Below are positions 1 through 9,155 of a stretch of DNA of 64,000 nt, in pieces (the first letter of the stretch is position 1; each line of letters opens with the position of its first letter). This DNA is from Actinomadura rubteroloni (GTDB lineage Bacteria > Actinomycetota > Actinomycetes > Streptosporangiales > Streptosporangiaceae), in the NCBI RefSeq assembly GCF_002911665.1, contig NZ_MTBP01000004.1:248001-312000 (forward strand). Direction: 5' to 3'. The notes below the pieces were generated by a model. It was given only the letters and a program-made list of their open reading frames with translations. It did no database searches and was not told the origin of the DNA. The position numbers and the translations under genes are program-made.

Positions 1-765
1 CGGGTCCTTGGCCAGGCAGTCGGCCACCACGTCGCGCAGCGGGCCCGTCATCAGCCCGAGGTCGGGCGGCAGGTTGAGGATGCGGTGCATGACGGCCGGG
101 ATCGAGTCCTGGCCGAACGCGGGCCGTCCCGACGCCGCGTAGACCATCGTCGCGCCCCAGGCGAACACGTCCGCCGCCGGCCCGACCGCCGCGCCGGAGA
201 TCTGCTCGGGCGCCATGTACGCGGGCGTCCCGACGGCCGTGCTGGACAGCGTGCCGGTCGCGTCCAGCGCCCGCGCGATCCCGAAGTCGATCACGCGCGG
301 GCCGTCGTGGGCGAGCAGGATGTTGCCCGGCTTGAAGTCCCGGTGGACGATCCCCGCCTCGTGGATCGCGGTGAGCGCCGTCATCGTCCCGATCGCCAGC
401 CGGTCCAGCTCCGGGCCCGACCGGGGGCCGCGCATCCGCAGCACCTCCAGCAGCGACGGCCCGTCGATGAACTCGCTGACGATGTAGGGCCGGTCGCCGT
501 CCACGTCGGCGTCCACGATCCGCGCGGTGCAGAACGGCGCGACCCGCCGCGCGACCGCGACCTCGGCGGCGAACCGCGACCGCGCCCGCGCGTCCCCGCT
601 GAACCGGGCGTGCAGCAGCTTCACCGCGACGCGCTCGTCCGGCGGCCCGTCGGCCGCGGCGGCGAGGAACACCGACCCCTGGCCGCCCTCGCCGAGCAGG
701 CCGGTCAGCCGGTACCGGCCGAGCCGTTCGGGGTCGCCGGGACGCAGGGACGACGTGGCGGGCAC
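1..765 (-). CDS. Serine/threonine protein kinase, C-terminus outside window
   Basis: This is the N-terminal 255 residues of a Hanks-type Ser/Thr kinase that runs off the left edge. Visible are the glycine loop GEGGQGSVF (about 25-33), the ATP-binding Lys in VAVK (49), the catalytic loop HRDFKPGN (Asp about 143), DFG (about 160) and the MAPEQ segment. The GTG start at 765 is set by GGAGG nine bases upstream. It is closely similar to the kinase at 818-2527 (same GGQG loop, same PFCTAR and SEFIDGPSL segments), so the two look like a tandem duplication transcribed in the same direction. Whether it also carries a transmembrane segment and outer domain cannot be seen. The kinase call is secure; the substrate is unknown. 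Confidence 0.9.
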   Translation of the reverse strand, partial: MPATSSLRPGDPERLGRYRLTGLLGEGGQGSVFLAAAADGPPDERVAVKLLHARFSGDARARSRFAAEVAVARRVAPFCTARIVDADVDGDRPYIVSEFIDGPSLLEVLRMRGPRSGPELDRLAIGTMTALTAIHEAGIVHRDFKPGNILLAHDGPRVIDFGIARALDATGTLSSTAVGTPAYMAPEQISGAAVGPAADVFAWGATMVYAASGRPAFGQDSIPAVMHRILNLPPDLGLMTGPLRDVVADCLAKDP

Positions 766-817
766 GGCGGAACACCTCCGGACGGGAGGACGGCGGACGG
801 GGACGGAGGGAGACGCG

Positions 818-2527
818 CTACTGCTTGGTCACCGTCCCGTACGCGAGCGCGGTGCCCGCCGTCGGCGTGCTCTGCCGCCACTCCCACCGCATGGTGGTCG
901 AGGACGACGGCAGGAAGCTCACGTACCCGTCCGCGCACTGCGACTTGTCCGACAGCAGCGACTCCTCGCGGTACACGTAGCGCACGCTGCTGGTGTTCTC
1001 CGGCATCAGCGTCAGCTTGGTGTAGCAGGTGCTGTGCCCGTCGGTGTAGCGGTAGGTCGCCGTGCCGGACTTGCCGAGCAGGTAGAACGCCGGCGTGAAC
1101 GACTCGCCGCCGGACGAGGTGTTCGGCTGGTAGCCCGTGCCCTTGTACGTCCCGATGAGCCCGCCGCCGAGCGCCGAACTGAACGTCGGGGTCGGCGAGT
1201 AGTCGATGATCGGGTCGTCGTCCCCGCCGCTGTTGGCCACGACGACGACCACCACGACGGCGATGAGGGCGAGCAGGGCGAGCACGCCGCACCCGATCCC
1301 GATGAACACCCCCGGGTTCGTCCCGGACGACTTGGGCGGCGGCGGGCCGTACGGACCCGGCACGTTCATCGGCATCGGCCCCGGCGTCCCGGGCGCCCGC
1401 ATCGGCGGCGGCGTCCCCGGACCCGGCGGCGGGCCGCCCTGGTACATCGGCATGGGCGGCGGCGTCAGCGGCTGCGGCGGCGGCGTGTGCGGCCCCGCCT
1501 GGCCCATCCCCGGCTGCCCCATCCCCGGCTGCCCGTACCCGGCCTGGTTCAGCGGCATCGGCGGCGGCGTGATCGCCTGCTGCGGCGGCTGCCGGGGCGC
1601 ACGCTGTGCGGGCGGGGCGGGCGGCGCCGGAAGCTGGGACGCGATCCGGGTGCCCTGGTTCATCAGCGCCTCGGCGTCCGCGCCCTGCCCGGCGGGCGCG
1701 GCCCCCGCGCCGTCCAGCAGGAACAGCAGGAGCTGCGCGGCGGGCGGGCGGAGCCCGGCGTCCTTGGACAGGCAGCGGCCGATGAGGTCGCGCAGATGGC
1801 CCGCCGGCAGCGCCGACAGGTCCGGCTCGTCGTTGAGGATCTTGTTGATGATGACCGGCAGCGTCTCGGCCTCGAACGGCGACTGCCCGGTCGCGGCGAA
1901 CACCATCGTCGCGCCCCACGCGAAGATGTCCACGGCAGGGGTCAGCGGCGCGCCGGTGAGCTGCTCGGGGGCGAGGTAGCCGGGCGTCCCGACGACCATG
2001 CCGGTCGCGGTGACCGCGCTCTCCTGCGAGTTGACGGTCCGCGCGATGCCGAAGTCGACGACGCGGGGCCCGTCGGCCGCCAGCATGACGTTGTTCGGCT
2101 TGAAGTCGCGGTGGACGATCCCCGCCTCGTGGATCGCCGCGAGCGCCGTCACGGTGCCGATCGCGAGCCGCTCCAGCTCCTCGCGCCCGAACGGCCCGTT
2201 GTGCGCGATGGCGTCGTGCAGGGACGGCCCGTCGATGAACTCGCTGACGACGTAGGGCTGGTCGCCCTGGACGTCGGCCTCAAGGACGCGCGCCGTGCAG
2301 AACGGCTCGACCTTCTGCGCCGCCGCGACCTCCCGGGTGAACCGGGCGCGTGCGGACGGGTCGGACGCCATCTGGGTGTGCAGCAGCTTGATCGCCACGT
2401 AGGCGCCGCCGCCGCGGACCCGGCCGAGGAACACCGCGCCCTGCCCGCCCGCGCCGAGTCGCCCGACCACCTCGTACTGTCCCAGCGCCCGGGGGTCCCC
2501 TGGCTCCAGGGGAGCGGCATCCGGCAT
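818..2527 (-). CDS. Transmembrane serine/threonine protein kinase
   Basis: This is a 569-residue Hanks-type kinase. The kinase domain fills about residues 15-270, with glycine loop GAGGQGAVF, VAIK Lys47, HRDFKPNN and DFGIAR. It is followed by a long Pro/Gly/Gln/Met-rich linker with GYGQPGMGQPGMGQ-like repeats, one membrane helix near 405-430 (GVLALLALIAVVVVVVV) and an outer domain of about 130 residues with two cysteines and many Ser/Thr/Tyr. That domain is not a PASTA domain and I do not recognise it. The ATG at 2527 follows GGAGG at good spacing; an earlier in-frame start at 2608 has no ribosome site. The probable role is a membrane sensor kinase phosphorylating cytosolic proteins; the ligand is unknown. 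Confidence 0.92.
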   Translation of the reverse strand: MPDAAPLEPGDPRALGQYEVVGRLGAGGQGAVFLGRVRGGGAYVAIKLLHTQMASDPSARARFTREVAAAQKVEPFCTARVLEADVQGDQPYVVSEFIDGPSLHDAIAHNGPFGREELERLAIGTVTALAAIHEAGIVHRDFKPNNVMLAADGPRVVDFGIARTVNSQESAVTATGMVVGTPGYLAPEQLTGAPLTPAVDIFAWGATMVFAATGQSPFEAETLPVIINKILNDEPDLSALPAGHLRDLIGRCLSKDAGLRPPAAQLLLFLLDGAGAAPAGQGADAEALMNQGTRIASQLPAPPAPPAQRAPRQPPQQAITPPPMPLNQAGYGQPGMGQPGMGQAGPHTPPPQPLTPPPMPMYQGGPPPGPGTPPPMRAPGTPGPMPMNVPGPYGPPPPKSSGTNPGVFIGIGCGVLALLALIAVVVVVVVANSGGDDDPIIDYSPTPTFSSALGGGLIGTYKGTGYQPNTSSGGESFTPAFYLLGKSGTATYRYTDGHSTCYTKLTLMPENTSSVRYVYREESLLSDKSQCADGYVSFLPSSSTTMRWEWRQSTPTAGTALAYGTVTKQ

Positions 2528-3061
2528 GTCCAGTTCCTCCACCCGCAGTGAATGTGCCCGCCGTCGATCCCGGCCCGGCCCGGCCGTGCGGCGCGCCCCG
2601 TCCTCCACGGGGCCGCCCCGGTCTCAGGCGGGCACGATATCGCGTTAGTTCGGACGTTTCACCGAAGCTCGTGGTTCGGTCCTTTCGCTCCGGACCGTCC
2701 CCGGCGCCCGCCGGACGCGTCCCGTCCCCGTGGTCCGGTGAGAACCGGACCGGCGCGGCGCGTGTGAGGTTGGTGCGCGCCGGGCACTGGGTACCGATAT
2801 GATCCCGGCCGCCGTGGGTTGCCCAGCCGGAGGTCACGGTCTGCTCCACACCGTGACAACCTGCGCGAAGGTGACGTAAACCACATCATCGGCGGCCATG
2901 TCGATGTCGACCGTCAACCGTGGAGGTGGTCGCGCCTCGTGTGTCGCAGCTCACCGCACGTGACAGAATTTCCCGCCCGGATCGGGCACAAGAACGGCCC
3001 TTCGCGCGTTAGATCCGCGCGACGGGGCGCATAAAGCATCGAGGGGGATGGAGACACCAAG
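2528..3061. other. Intergenic region between divergent kinase and DUF4193 genes
   Basis: This stretch of more than 500 bases holds no convincing gene; the reading frames crossing it lack start signals and known motifs. It must carry divergent promoters for the kinase (left) and the DUF4193 gene (right). The octamer CGCGTTAG occurs twice (near 2641 and 3005), and a short inverted repeat lies at 2833-2857. I cannot assign -35/-10 boxes with confidence. Confidence 0.5.
2833..2857. promoter_or_regulatory. Inverted repeat, possible operator
   Basis: GTCACGGT at 2833-2840 and ACCGTGAC at 2850-2857 form perfect 8-base arms around 9 bases. It lies in the divergent promoter region, about 200 bases before the DUF4193 gene. 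The arm length and spacing suit a dimeric regulator, but no cognate regulator is adjacent. Confidence 0.35.
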
Positions 3062-3358
3062 ATGGCGACCGACTACGACAGCCCACGCAAGACCGACGAC
3101 GACATCAACGAGGACAGCCTTCAGGAACTCCAGGCTCGGCGGGCCGACAAGGCCGCGAGCATCATCGACGAGGACCTGGACGCCGGCGAGGTCGCGGAGC
3201 TTCCGGGCGCCGATCTCTCCAACGAGGAGCTGACCTTCCGCGTGGTGCCGCGGCAGGCCGACGAGTTCACCTGCACCCGGTGCTTCCTGGTGCACCACCG
3301 CAGCCAGCTCGCCAGCGAGAAGAACGGCAGGCTGGTCTGCCGCGAGTGCGCCGCCTGA
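3062..3358 (+). CDS. DUF4193 family zinc-ribbon-like protein
   Basis: This is a 98-residue acidic protein with a C-terminal zinc-ribbon-like pair of CxxC motifs (CTRCF about 77 and CRECAA at the end), which matches the DUF4193 family conserved across Actinobacteria. The function of the family is not known. The N-terminal half is rich in Asp/Glu and probably disordered. The ATG is preceded by GGAG eight bases upstream. In many actinobacteria this gene sits beside dut; here dut lies 7 kb downstream, so the usual neighbourhood is interrupted. Confidence 0.85.
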   Translation: MATDYDSPRKTDDDINEDSLQELQARRADKAASIIDEDLDAGEVAELPGADLSNEELTFRVVPRQADEFTCTRCFLVHHRSQLASEKNGRLVCRECAA

Positions 3359-3378
3359 GCGGCGCGGTGAAGGACGGG

Positions 3379-4227
3379 ATGACGGACGGGACGACCGGCA
3401 CGGGCCGGGACGCGGCGGAGCCGCCCGACGACGGCTCCACCGAGATCGGCGCGCTCATCGGGCGCCTCGCCGTGCCGGGCGACATGGACCGCGAGACCCG
3501 CGGCCGGCTGCTCGCACGGCTGGCGCGCCTGCTCGGCGCCAACGCGCGCCGTGCCGGGACGGCAGGGGTGGCGGGGGGCCGCTGGCTCGCCGACCTGCTC
3601 GTCGCCGCCGCACCGCACATCCCCGTCCGCGATCTCGCGACGCTGCGCGAGCACCACCACGGCCTGGCGGGGGAGGCCCTGGCCGACAGCGTGGTGCGGA
3701 TGGCGGGGCACGGCACCACCGCCGTCGGGGCGGCGGGCGGAGCGCTCGCGGCGGTGCAGTTCACCGCGCCGCCGCTGCTGCTCACCGCGCCCGCCCAGCT
3801 CGTCGCCGAGACCCTGGTGGTCGCGGCCATCGAGGTGAAGATGATCGCCGAGCTGCACGAGGTGTACGGGGTGCGCGTCGAGGGCTCGGGAACGGTCCGG
3901 GCGACGTCCTACGTGACGGCCTGGGCCAAACGGCGGGGCATCGACCCGCTGGAGGAGGGGACGCTCACCGGCGCGCTCGGGACCGCCGCCAAGTCCGCCC
4001 TCCGCAAACGGCTGCTGAAGACGCTCGGGCGCAGCCTGACCACGATTGGCCCGTTCCTGACCGGCGCCGCCGCCGGGGCCGCGCTGAACCGCGCCGCCAC
4101 GCGACGGCTCGCCGGCGCCGTCCGCGCCGACCTGCGCCGCGCGGGACCCGGCATCGTCGTGTCGTCGGCCGTTCCGGGGACGTCCCCGGCCAAGGTTCTG
4201 CGCCTGCCTCGGGCCGACGAACGCTGA
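3379..4227 (+). CDS. Hypothetical protein, weakly EcsC-like
   Basis: About 282 residues. After a short acidic N-terminus come amphipathic and hydrophobic stretches: Ala/Gly-rich around 110-150 (AAGGALAAVQF, TAPAQLVAETLVVAAIEVKMIAELHEVYG) and a second Gly/Ala-rich segment near 215-240. The latter part, with a hydrophobic helix leading into an AELHEVYG segment, recalls EcsC-type proteins, but I would not assign that firmly. The ATG at 3379 follows AAGGA at short spacing; a GTG at 3367 is the alternative. It starts 20 bases after the DUF4193 gene and is probably co-transcribed with it. The function is unknown. Confidence 0.6.
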   Translation: MTDGTTGTGRDAAEPPDDGSTEIGALIGRLAVPGDMDRETRGRLLARLARLLGANARRAGTAGVAGGRWLADLLVAAAPHIPVRDLATLREHHHGLAGEALADSVVRMAGHGTTAVGAAGGALAAVQFTAPPLLLTAPAQLVAETLVVAAIEVKMIAELHEVYGVRVEGSGTVRATSYVTAWAKRRGIDPLEEGTLTGALGTAAKSALRKRLLKTLGRSLTTIGPFLTGAAAGAALNRAATRRLAGAVRADLRRAGPGIVVSSAVPGTSPAKVLRLPRADER

Positions 4228-4300
4228 CCACCGCCGTCCGGACGGGGCGGCCCAGCGCGCTGTCACGACGCCTCAACCACCGCGCGAGCGCGTTGGCTGA

Positions 4301-4414
4301 GGGCCGGGACGACGCCGAAGGCGAGTCCCGGCCCGAAGATCGCGGAGCGATGCCGCGCTCGCCGAGGCACGGTCGCGGAGCGAGCCGCCAGGCGAGCGCA
4401 GCGGGCCGGGACTC
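4301..4414. terminator. Nested inverted repeats between convergent genes
   Basis: Three copies of the decamer GGGCCGGGAC occur here: direct at 4301-4310, inverted at 4325-4334 and direct at 4403-4412. The first two close a hairpin whose loop contains CGCC-GAA-GGCG. The second and third form a 13-base perfect pair (4323-4335 with 4402-4414). The element separates two convergent genes and can act as a bidirectional terminator; the alternative pairings are mutually exclusive. Confidence 0.6.
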
Positions 4415-4427
4415 TTGAAATACAGCG

Positions 4428-4721
4428 TCAGGGCGCGGCGTCCGCCATGAGCTGGGACGGCAGTTCCCCGGTTCCCTTCGCCCACTGCCGCGCGGCGGCG
4501 CGGGTGGCGAGCAGCCGCGCGACCTCGACGCCGATGCCGACGACGACGACCCAGCCGATCGCCTCGCTCAGCGCCACGTCCGGCGACTCGGGGTTGACCG
4601 GCGGCTCCTTGCCGGTGCTCTTCTTCCAGGCGACGCCGATCGCCTTCTTGGCGGCCCAGCCGCCCGCGAACGCCGCGGCCCCGGCCATCAGCCGCCAGCC
4701 GATGTCGCCCTTGTCCGCCAT
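4428..4721 (-). CDS. DUF4235 family small membrane protein
   Basis: This 97-residue protein matches the actinobacterial DUF4235 family. It has a hydrophobic N-terminal segment (WRLMAGAAAFAGGWAAKKAI) and a second hydrophobic stretch (EAIGWVVVVGIGVEVARLL) at about 51-70, so it is probably a two-helix membrane protein. The ATG at 4721 follows a purine-rich stretch (GGGAGGACGAAG). It stands alone on the minus strand, convergent with the upstream gene and divergent from valS. The family function is unknown. Confidence 0.8.
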   Translation of the reverse strand: MADKGDIGWRLMAGAAAFAGGWAAKKAIGVAWKKSTGKEPPVNPESPDVALSEAIGWVVVVGIGVEVARLLATRAAARQWAKGTGELPSQLMADAAP

Positions 4722-4814
4722 CTTCGTCCTCCCGATCGTCCAATCCTGATCACGACGCTACCGGAATCGCCCATCCCCGGCCGTCCGGGCCGCGCCGGTC
4801 AATACGATGGCCGC

Positions 4815-7331
4815 ATGACCGGACAGACGTTCACCCCACAGGTTCCCGCCAAGCCCTCGATCGACGGCCTGGAGGAGAAGTGGGTACGTGTCTGGGAAGA
4901 GGAGGGGACGTACCGGTTCGACCGGACCCGTCCCCGCGCCGACGTCTACTCGATCGACACCCCGCCCCCGACCGTCTCCGGATCCCTGCACGTCGGGCAC
5001 GTCTTCTCCTATACCCACACCGACGCGGTCGCGCGCTACCAGCGGATGCGCGGCCGGGCGGTGTTCTACCCGATGGGATGGGACGATAACGGGCTGCCGA
5101 CCGAGCGCCGCGTCCAGAACCACTTCGGCGTGCGCTGCGAGCCGTCCCTGCCCTACGACCCGGGCTTCGAGCCGCCCGCCAAGCCCGACGCGAAACGCCA
5201 GGTCCCGATCTCGCGGCGGAACTTCATCGAACTGTGCGAGCGGCTCACCGAGGTGGACGAGCGCGCGTTCGAGGAGATGTGGCGCCGCGTCGGCCTGTCG
5301 GTCGACTGGGACCACCTCTACACGACGATCGGCGCGACGGCCCGCGCCGCGTCCCAGCGCGCCTTCCTGCGCAACCTGGCGCGCGGCGAGGCCTATCTGT
5401 CGGAGGCGCCGACGCTGTGGGACGTCACGTTCCGCACCGCCGTGGCGCAGGCCGAGCTGGAGGACCGGGACGAGCCCGGCGCGTTCCACCGGCTGCGGTT
5501 CCGGAGCGCGGACCGTCCGGTCTACATCGAGACGACGCGGCCGGAGCTGCTGCCCGCGTGCGTGGCGCTCGTCGCGCACCCCGACGACGTCCGCTACCGG
5601 GAGCTGTTCGGGACGACCGTCCGGACGCCCCTGTTCGACGTCGAGGTGCCCGTCCTGGCGCATCGGCTCGCCGACCCCGAGAAGGGCTCGGGCATCGTCA
5701 TGGTCTGCACGTTCGGCGACCTCACCGACGTGACGTGGTGGCGCGAGCTGGACCTGCCGACCCGCGCCGTCCTCGGCCGGGACGGGCGGTTCGCCGCCGA
5801 GCCGCCGCCGGGCGTCGCGGCCGGGCCGTACGCGGAGCTGGCCGGCAAGACGGTGTTCTCGGCGAAGGAGCGCGTGGTGGAGCTGCTGCGCGCGTCCGGG
5901 GACCTGGACGGCGAGCCGCGCAAGCTCGTCCGGCCGGTGAAGTTCTACGAGAAGGGCAGCCGCCCGCTGGAGATCGTCACGACGCGGCAGTGGTACGTCC
6001 GCAACGGCGGCCGGGACGCCGAGCGGCGCGAGCGGCTGCTCGCCCGGGGCCGGGAGCTGAAGTGGCACCCGGCGTACATGCGGGCGCGGTACGAGAACTG
6101 GGTCGAAGGACTCAACGGCGACTGGCTGATCTCGCGGCAGCGGTTCTTCGGGGTGCCGATCCCGGTCTGGTACCCGCTGGACGGCGACGGGGAGCCGCGC
6201 TACGACGCGCCGATCGTCCCGGCGGAGGCCGAGCTGCCGGTGGACCCGTCGTCGGACGCCCCGCCCGGCTACAACGAGGACCAGCGCGACAAGCCGGGCG
6301 GTTTCACCGGCGACCCGGACGTCATGGACACCTGGGCGACGTCGTCGCTGACGCCGCAGATCGCGGGCGGCTGGGAGCGCGACCCGGACCTGTTCGGCCG
6401 CGTGTACCCGTTCGACCTGCGCCCGCAGGCGCACGACATCATCCGGACCTGGCTGTTCTCGACGGTCGTCCGGGCGGACGCCGAGCACGGCGGGCTGCCG
6501 TGGAGCGACACCGCGCTGTCGGGCTGGATCCTCGACCCCGACCGCAAGAAGATGTCGAAGTCCAAGGGCAACGTGGTGACGCCGATCGCGCTGCTGGAGG
6601 AGTACGGGTCCGACGCGGTGCGGTACTGGGCGGCGAGCGGCCGTCCGGGCACCGACACGGCGTTCGACACCGGGCAGATCAAGGTCGGCCGACGGCTCGC
6701 GATCAAGATCCTGAACGCGTCGAAGTTCGTCCTCGGGTTCGGCGAGGACGACGCGGCGGCCACCGAGCCGCTGGACCGCGCGATGCTGGCCGCGCTGGCG
6801 CGCGTGGTGGACGAGGCGACCCGCGCGTACGACGACTACGACTACACGCGGGCGCTGGAGCGCACCGAGCGGTTCTTCTGGGAGTTCTGCGACGACTACC
6901 TGGAGCTGGTGAAGGACCGCGCGTACGGGACGGGCCCGGCGGCGGCGTCGGCGCGGTCGGCGCTGCGGTCGGCGCTGGCGGTGCTGCTGCGGCTGTTCGC
7001 GCCGGTCCTGCCGTTCGTCACCGCGGAGGTCTGGTCGTGGTGGCAAGAGGGCTCGGTCCACCGCGCGCCGTGGCCCGAGGCCGCCGAGCTGGGCGACGCC
7101 GGGGACGCCGACGTGCTCGCGGTGACGGGCGCGGCGCTGCGCGAGGTCCGGCGGGCCAAGTCGGCGGCGCGGGCGTCGATGCGCGCGGACGTGGCGCGGG
7201 CGGTCGTGCGGGGCGCGTCGGCGGGCCGGGTGGCGCGCGGCGACCTCGCGGCGGCGGGCCGGATCGCCGAGCTGCTGCTGGAGGACGGCCCGGCGGAGCT
7301 GGCGGTGGAGGTGGAGCTGGCGGCGGGCTGA
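4815..7331 (+). CDS. valS: Valine--tRNA ligase
   Basis: This 838-residue class I aminoacyl-tRNA synthetase attaches valine to tRNA-Val. It shows the HIGH signature as HVGH (59-62), the KMSKS loop (579-583), an editing (CP1) insertion in between with the GTCF-like segment MVCTFGDLTDV, and WDDNGLPTE near the active site. The C-terminus lacks the long coiled coil of the E. coli-type enzyme, so it is the shorter variety also found in archaea and many actinobacteria. The ATG start matches the conserved N-terminus. Whether it is the only valS of the genome cannot be judged. It ends seven bases before the convergent TetR gene. Confidence 0.96.
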   Translation: MTGQTFTPQVPAKPSIDGLEEKWVRVWEEEGTYRFDRTRPRADVYSIDTPPPTVSGSLHVGHVFSYTHTDAVARYQRMRGRAVFYPMGWDDNGLPTERRVQNHFGVRCEPSLPYDPGFEPPAKPDAKRQVPISRRNFIELCERLTEVDERAFEEMWRRVGLSVDWDHLYTTIGATARAASQRAFLRNLARGEAYLSEAPTLWDVTFRTAVAQAELEDRDEPGAFHRLRFRSADRPVYIETTRPELLPACVALVAHPDDVRYRELFGTTVRTPLFDVEVPVLAHRLADPEKGSGIVMVCTFGDLTDVTWWRELDLPTRAVLGRDGRFAAEPPPGVAAGPYAELAGKTVFSAKERVVELLRASGDLDGEPRKLVRPVKFYEKGSRPLEIVTTRQWYVRNGGRDAERRERLLARGRELKWHPAYMRARYENWVEGLNGDWLISRQRFFGVPIPVWYPLDGDGEPRYDAPIVPAEAELPVDPSSDAPPGYNEDQRDKPGGFTGDPDVMDTWATSSLTPQIAGGWERDPDLFGRVYPFDLRPQAHDIIRTWLFSTVVRADAEHGGLPWSDTALSGWILDPDRKKMSKSKGNVVTPIALLEEYGSDAVRYWAASGRPGTDTAFDTGQIKVGRRLAIKILNASKFVLGFGEDDAAATEPLDRAMLAALARVVDEATRAYDDYDYTRALERTERFFWEFCDDYLELVKDRAYGTGPAAASARSALRSALAVLLRLFAPVLPFVTAEVWSWWQEGSVHRAPWPEAAELGDAGDADVLAVTGAALREVRRAKSAARASMRADVARAVVRGASAGRVARGDLAAAGRIAELLLEDGPAELAVEVELAAG

Positions 7332-7338
7332 CCGTCCG

Positions 7339-8022
7339 TCAGGCGGTCTCGGCCGCGACCTCGGTCTCGGCCGCCACGGGCGGTGCGACCGGGGCCGCGG
7401 GCCGGTCGCACGCCGGGTCGGTCGCGCCGACGGCCTGGAGCACGCCGCCGAGCACCCGGACGGACAGGTCGCGGACGTCGTCGCGTTCCAGGTCGCCGCG
7501 TTCGAGCCAGGCGACGGCGGCGCCCTCCACGAACGACATCCAGCCGTCGATGGCGACGCGCAGGACGGGCCGGGGGTCGGGGGAGCCGATGAGGCCCTGG
7601 CTGAGCGCGATGGCCAGGCGCGTGCGGACGCGCCGGTAGAACGCGGCGACCTCGTCGTCCACGCCGATGCCGCCGCTGAGGATGGTCTGGAACGCCGAGC
7701 GGTGCCCGTCGGCCCACCAGAGGAACCCGTCGAGCGTGCGGATGAGCCGTTCGGCGGGGGAGAGGCCGTCGTACTCCTCGGTCAGCTCCTCCAGCGCGGA
7801 CGCGGCGGACTCGATGACCGCGAGGAACAGGCCGCGCTTGCTGCCGAAGTAGTAGTAGATGAGCCCTTTGGCGACCCCGGCGGCGTCGGCGATCTCGTCG
7901 ATGGACAGGACGTCGTAGGGCCGGTCGGCGAACAGCGTGCTCGCCGCCTCCAGGATCGCGCCGCGCCGCGCCTCGCCCCGCCGGACGGGTCGCGTCTGGT
8001 CCTGGCTCGCCTGGGCCGTCAT
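7339..8022 (-). CDS. TetR/AcrR family transcriptional regulator
   Basis: 227 residues. The N-terminal helix-turn-helix is clear (AILEAASTLFADRPYDVLSI, then EIADAAGVAKGLIYYYFGSK) at about 19-70. The C-terminal ligand domain is divergent and ends in an unusual Ala/Val/Pro-rich tail. It is divergent from the metal-dependent hydrolase gene at 8273, and a perfect 6-base-arm inverted repeat lies just upstream of its own start (8060-8078). It therefore probably represses itself and perhaps the hydrolase. The ligand is unknown. Confidence 0.9.
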   Translation of the reverse strand: MTAQASQDQTRPVRRGEARRGAILEAASTLFADRPYDVLSIDEIADAAGVAKGLIYYYFGSKRGLFLAVIESAASALEELTEEYDGLSPAERLIRTLDGFLWWADGHRSAFQTILSGGIGVDDEVAAFYRRVRTRLAIALSQGLIGSPDPRPVLRVAIDGWMSFVEGAAVAWLERGDLERDDVRDLSVRVLGGVLQAVGATDPACDRPAAPVAPPVAAETEVAAETA

Positions 8023-8059
8023 CGCGTCCTCTCTTGACTTTCGTTCAGCTCGTCTTCAT

Positions 8060-8078
8060 ATTAGATCGGAAGTCTAAT
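8060..8078. promoter_or_regulatory. Probable TetR operator
   Basis: ATTAGA (8060-8065) and TCTAAT (8073-8078) form a perfect inverted repeat with a 7-base spacer, in an AT-rich patch unusual for this sequence. It lies 38 bases upstream of the TetR start, in the divergent intergenic region with the hydrolase gene. The spacing and position are typical of a TetR-family operator. Confidence 0.6.
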
Positions 8079-8272
8079 TGGCGGGCGGAACGCGGTTGAA
8101 GACGCGAGCGATCAAAAACCGCGCCGCCGTTCCGGCGCCACGTGAGTACGGCGGGACCGGCGCGCCCCCGCGCCCGGCGGCTCCCCCCGATCGTCGGACC
8201 GATCGCCGGTGCGACGCAAGTTCGTGCCGGGGCGGACGCGACGAGTGATGCGGAACACACGGAGGAGGCGGT

Positions 8273-9151
8273 ATGAACGACCCCGTACCGGACGAACGTC
8301 ACCCCGTCATCGCGCCCCGGCGGGTGCGGTTCGACTGGTCGGACACCCCGCTGCACTGGATCCCCGGCGAGCCCGTCGCCACCCACTTCATCAACGTCCT
8401 GCACCTGCTGCTGCCCGCCGGCGAGCGGTGGTTCGTGCGCGTCTACAAGCAGGCGCTCCCCCTGGTCGCGGGCGACGAGCGGCTGCACGCCGAGGTGCGC
8501 GGGTTCATGGGGCAGGAGGCCGTCCACGCCTACTCCCACCAGGGCGTCCTGGACCGGCAGATGCGCGGCCGGGGCCTGGACCCGCGCCCGCTCACCGCGC
8601 GGATCGAGTGGCTGTTCCAGACGCTGCTCGGCGACCGTCCGCCCGTCCCGCTGCCCCGGCGGGCGTGGCTGAACGCCCGGATCGGGATCATCGCCGGGAT
8701 CGAGCACTACACGGCCGTCCTCGGGCAGTGGATCCTGGAGGCCCGCGCGCTGGACGCGGCCGGCGCCGACCCCACGATGCTCGACCTGCTGCGCTGGCAC
8801 GGCGCCGAAGAGGTCGAGCACCGGTCGGTGGCGTTCGACGTGTACCAGCACGTCTCCGGCGCGTACTGGCGGCGGTTCGTCGCGTTCCTCGCCGGGGTCG
8901 TCGCGATGCCGCTCGCGGTCTACCTCGGCGCGGTGTTCCTGTGCGCGCAGGACCCGACGCTGAAGGGCGTCCGGCCGCGCGTCCGCGACTACCGGCGGGC
9001 CGTCCGCAAGGGGCTGCTGCCGAGCAACCGGTTCATGATCGCCGCCGCGCGCCGGTACCTGCGGCGCGACTTCCACCCGTCGCGCGAGTGCTCGACGAGT
9101 CTCGCCACCGCCTATCTCGCGGGGTCCCCGGCCGCGCGTGCCGCGTCCTGA
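8273..9151 (+). CDS. Predicted metal-dependent hydrolase (PF10118 / COG3687 family)
   Basis: 292 residues. The sequence matches the COG3687 metal-dependent hydrolase family. It has an early WIPGEPVATHFIN segment and conserved acidic and histidine residues spread over a helical fold (FMGQEAVHAYSHQ, GIEHYTAVLG, WHGAEEVEHRSVAFDVY), a pattern like ferritin-type di-metal sites with E...ExxH pairs. The ATG is preceded by GGAGGAGG. It is divergent from the TetR gene, which may control it. The substrate of this family is not established; homologues often sit near lipid or P450 genes, as here. Confidence 0.8.
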   Translation: MNDPVPDERHPVIAPRRVRFDWSDTPLHWIPGEPVATHFINVLHLLLPAGERWFVRVYKQALPLVAGDERLHAEVRGFMGQEAVHAYSHQGVLDRQMRGRGLDPRPLTARIEWLFQTLLGDRPPVPLPRRAWLNARIGIIAGIEHYTAVLGQWILEARALDAAGADPTMLDLLRWHGAEEVEHRSVAFDVYQHVSGAYWRRFVAFLAGVVAMPLAVYLGAVFLCAQDPTLKGVRPRVRDYRRAVRKGLLPSNRFMIAAARRYLRRDFHPSRECSTSLATAYLAGSPAARAAS

Positions 9152-9155
9152 CGGG

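Noticed and set aside
4758..7061. Long open frame antisense to valS
   Set aside because: Low-complexity Arg/Asp/Val composition and no domain; valS is intact on the other strand.
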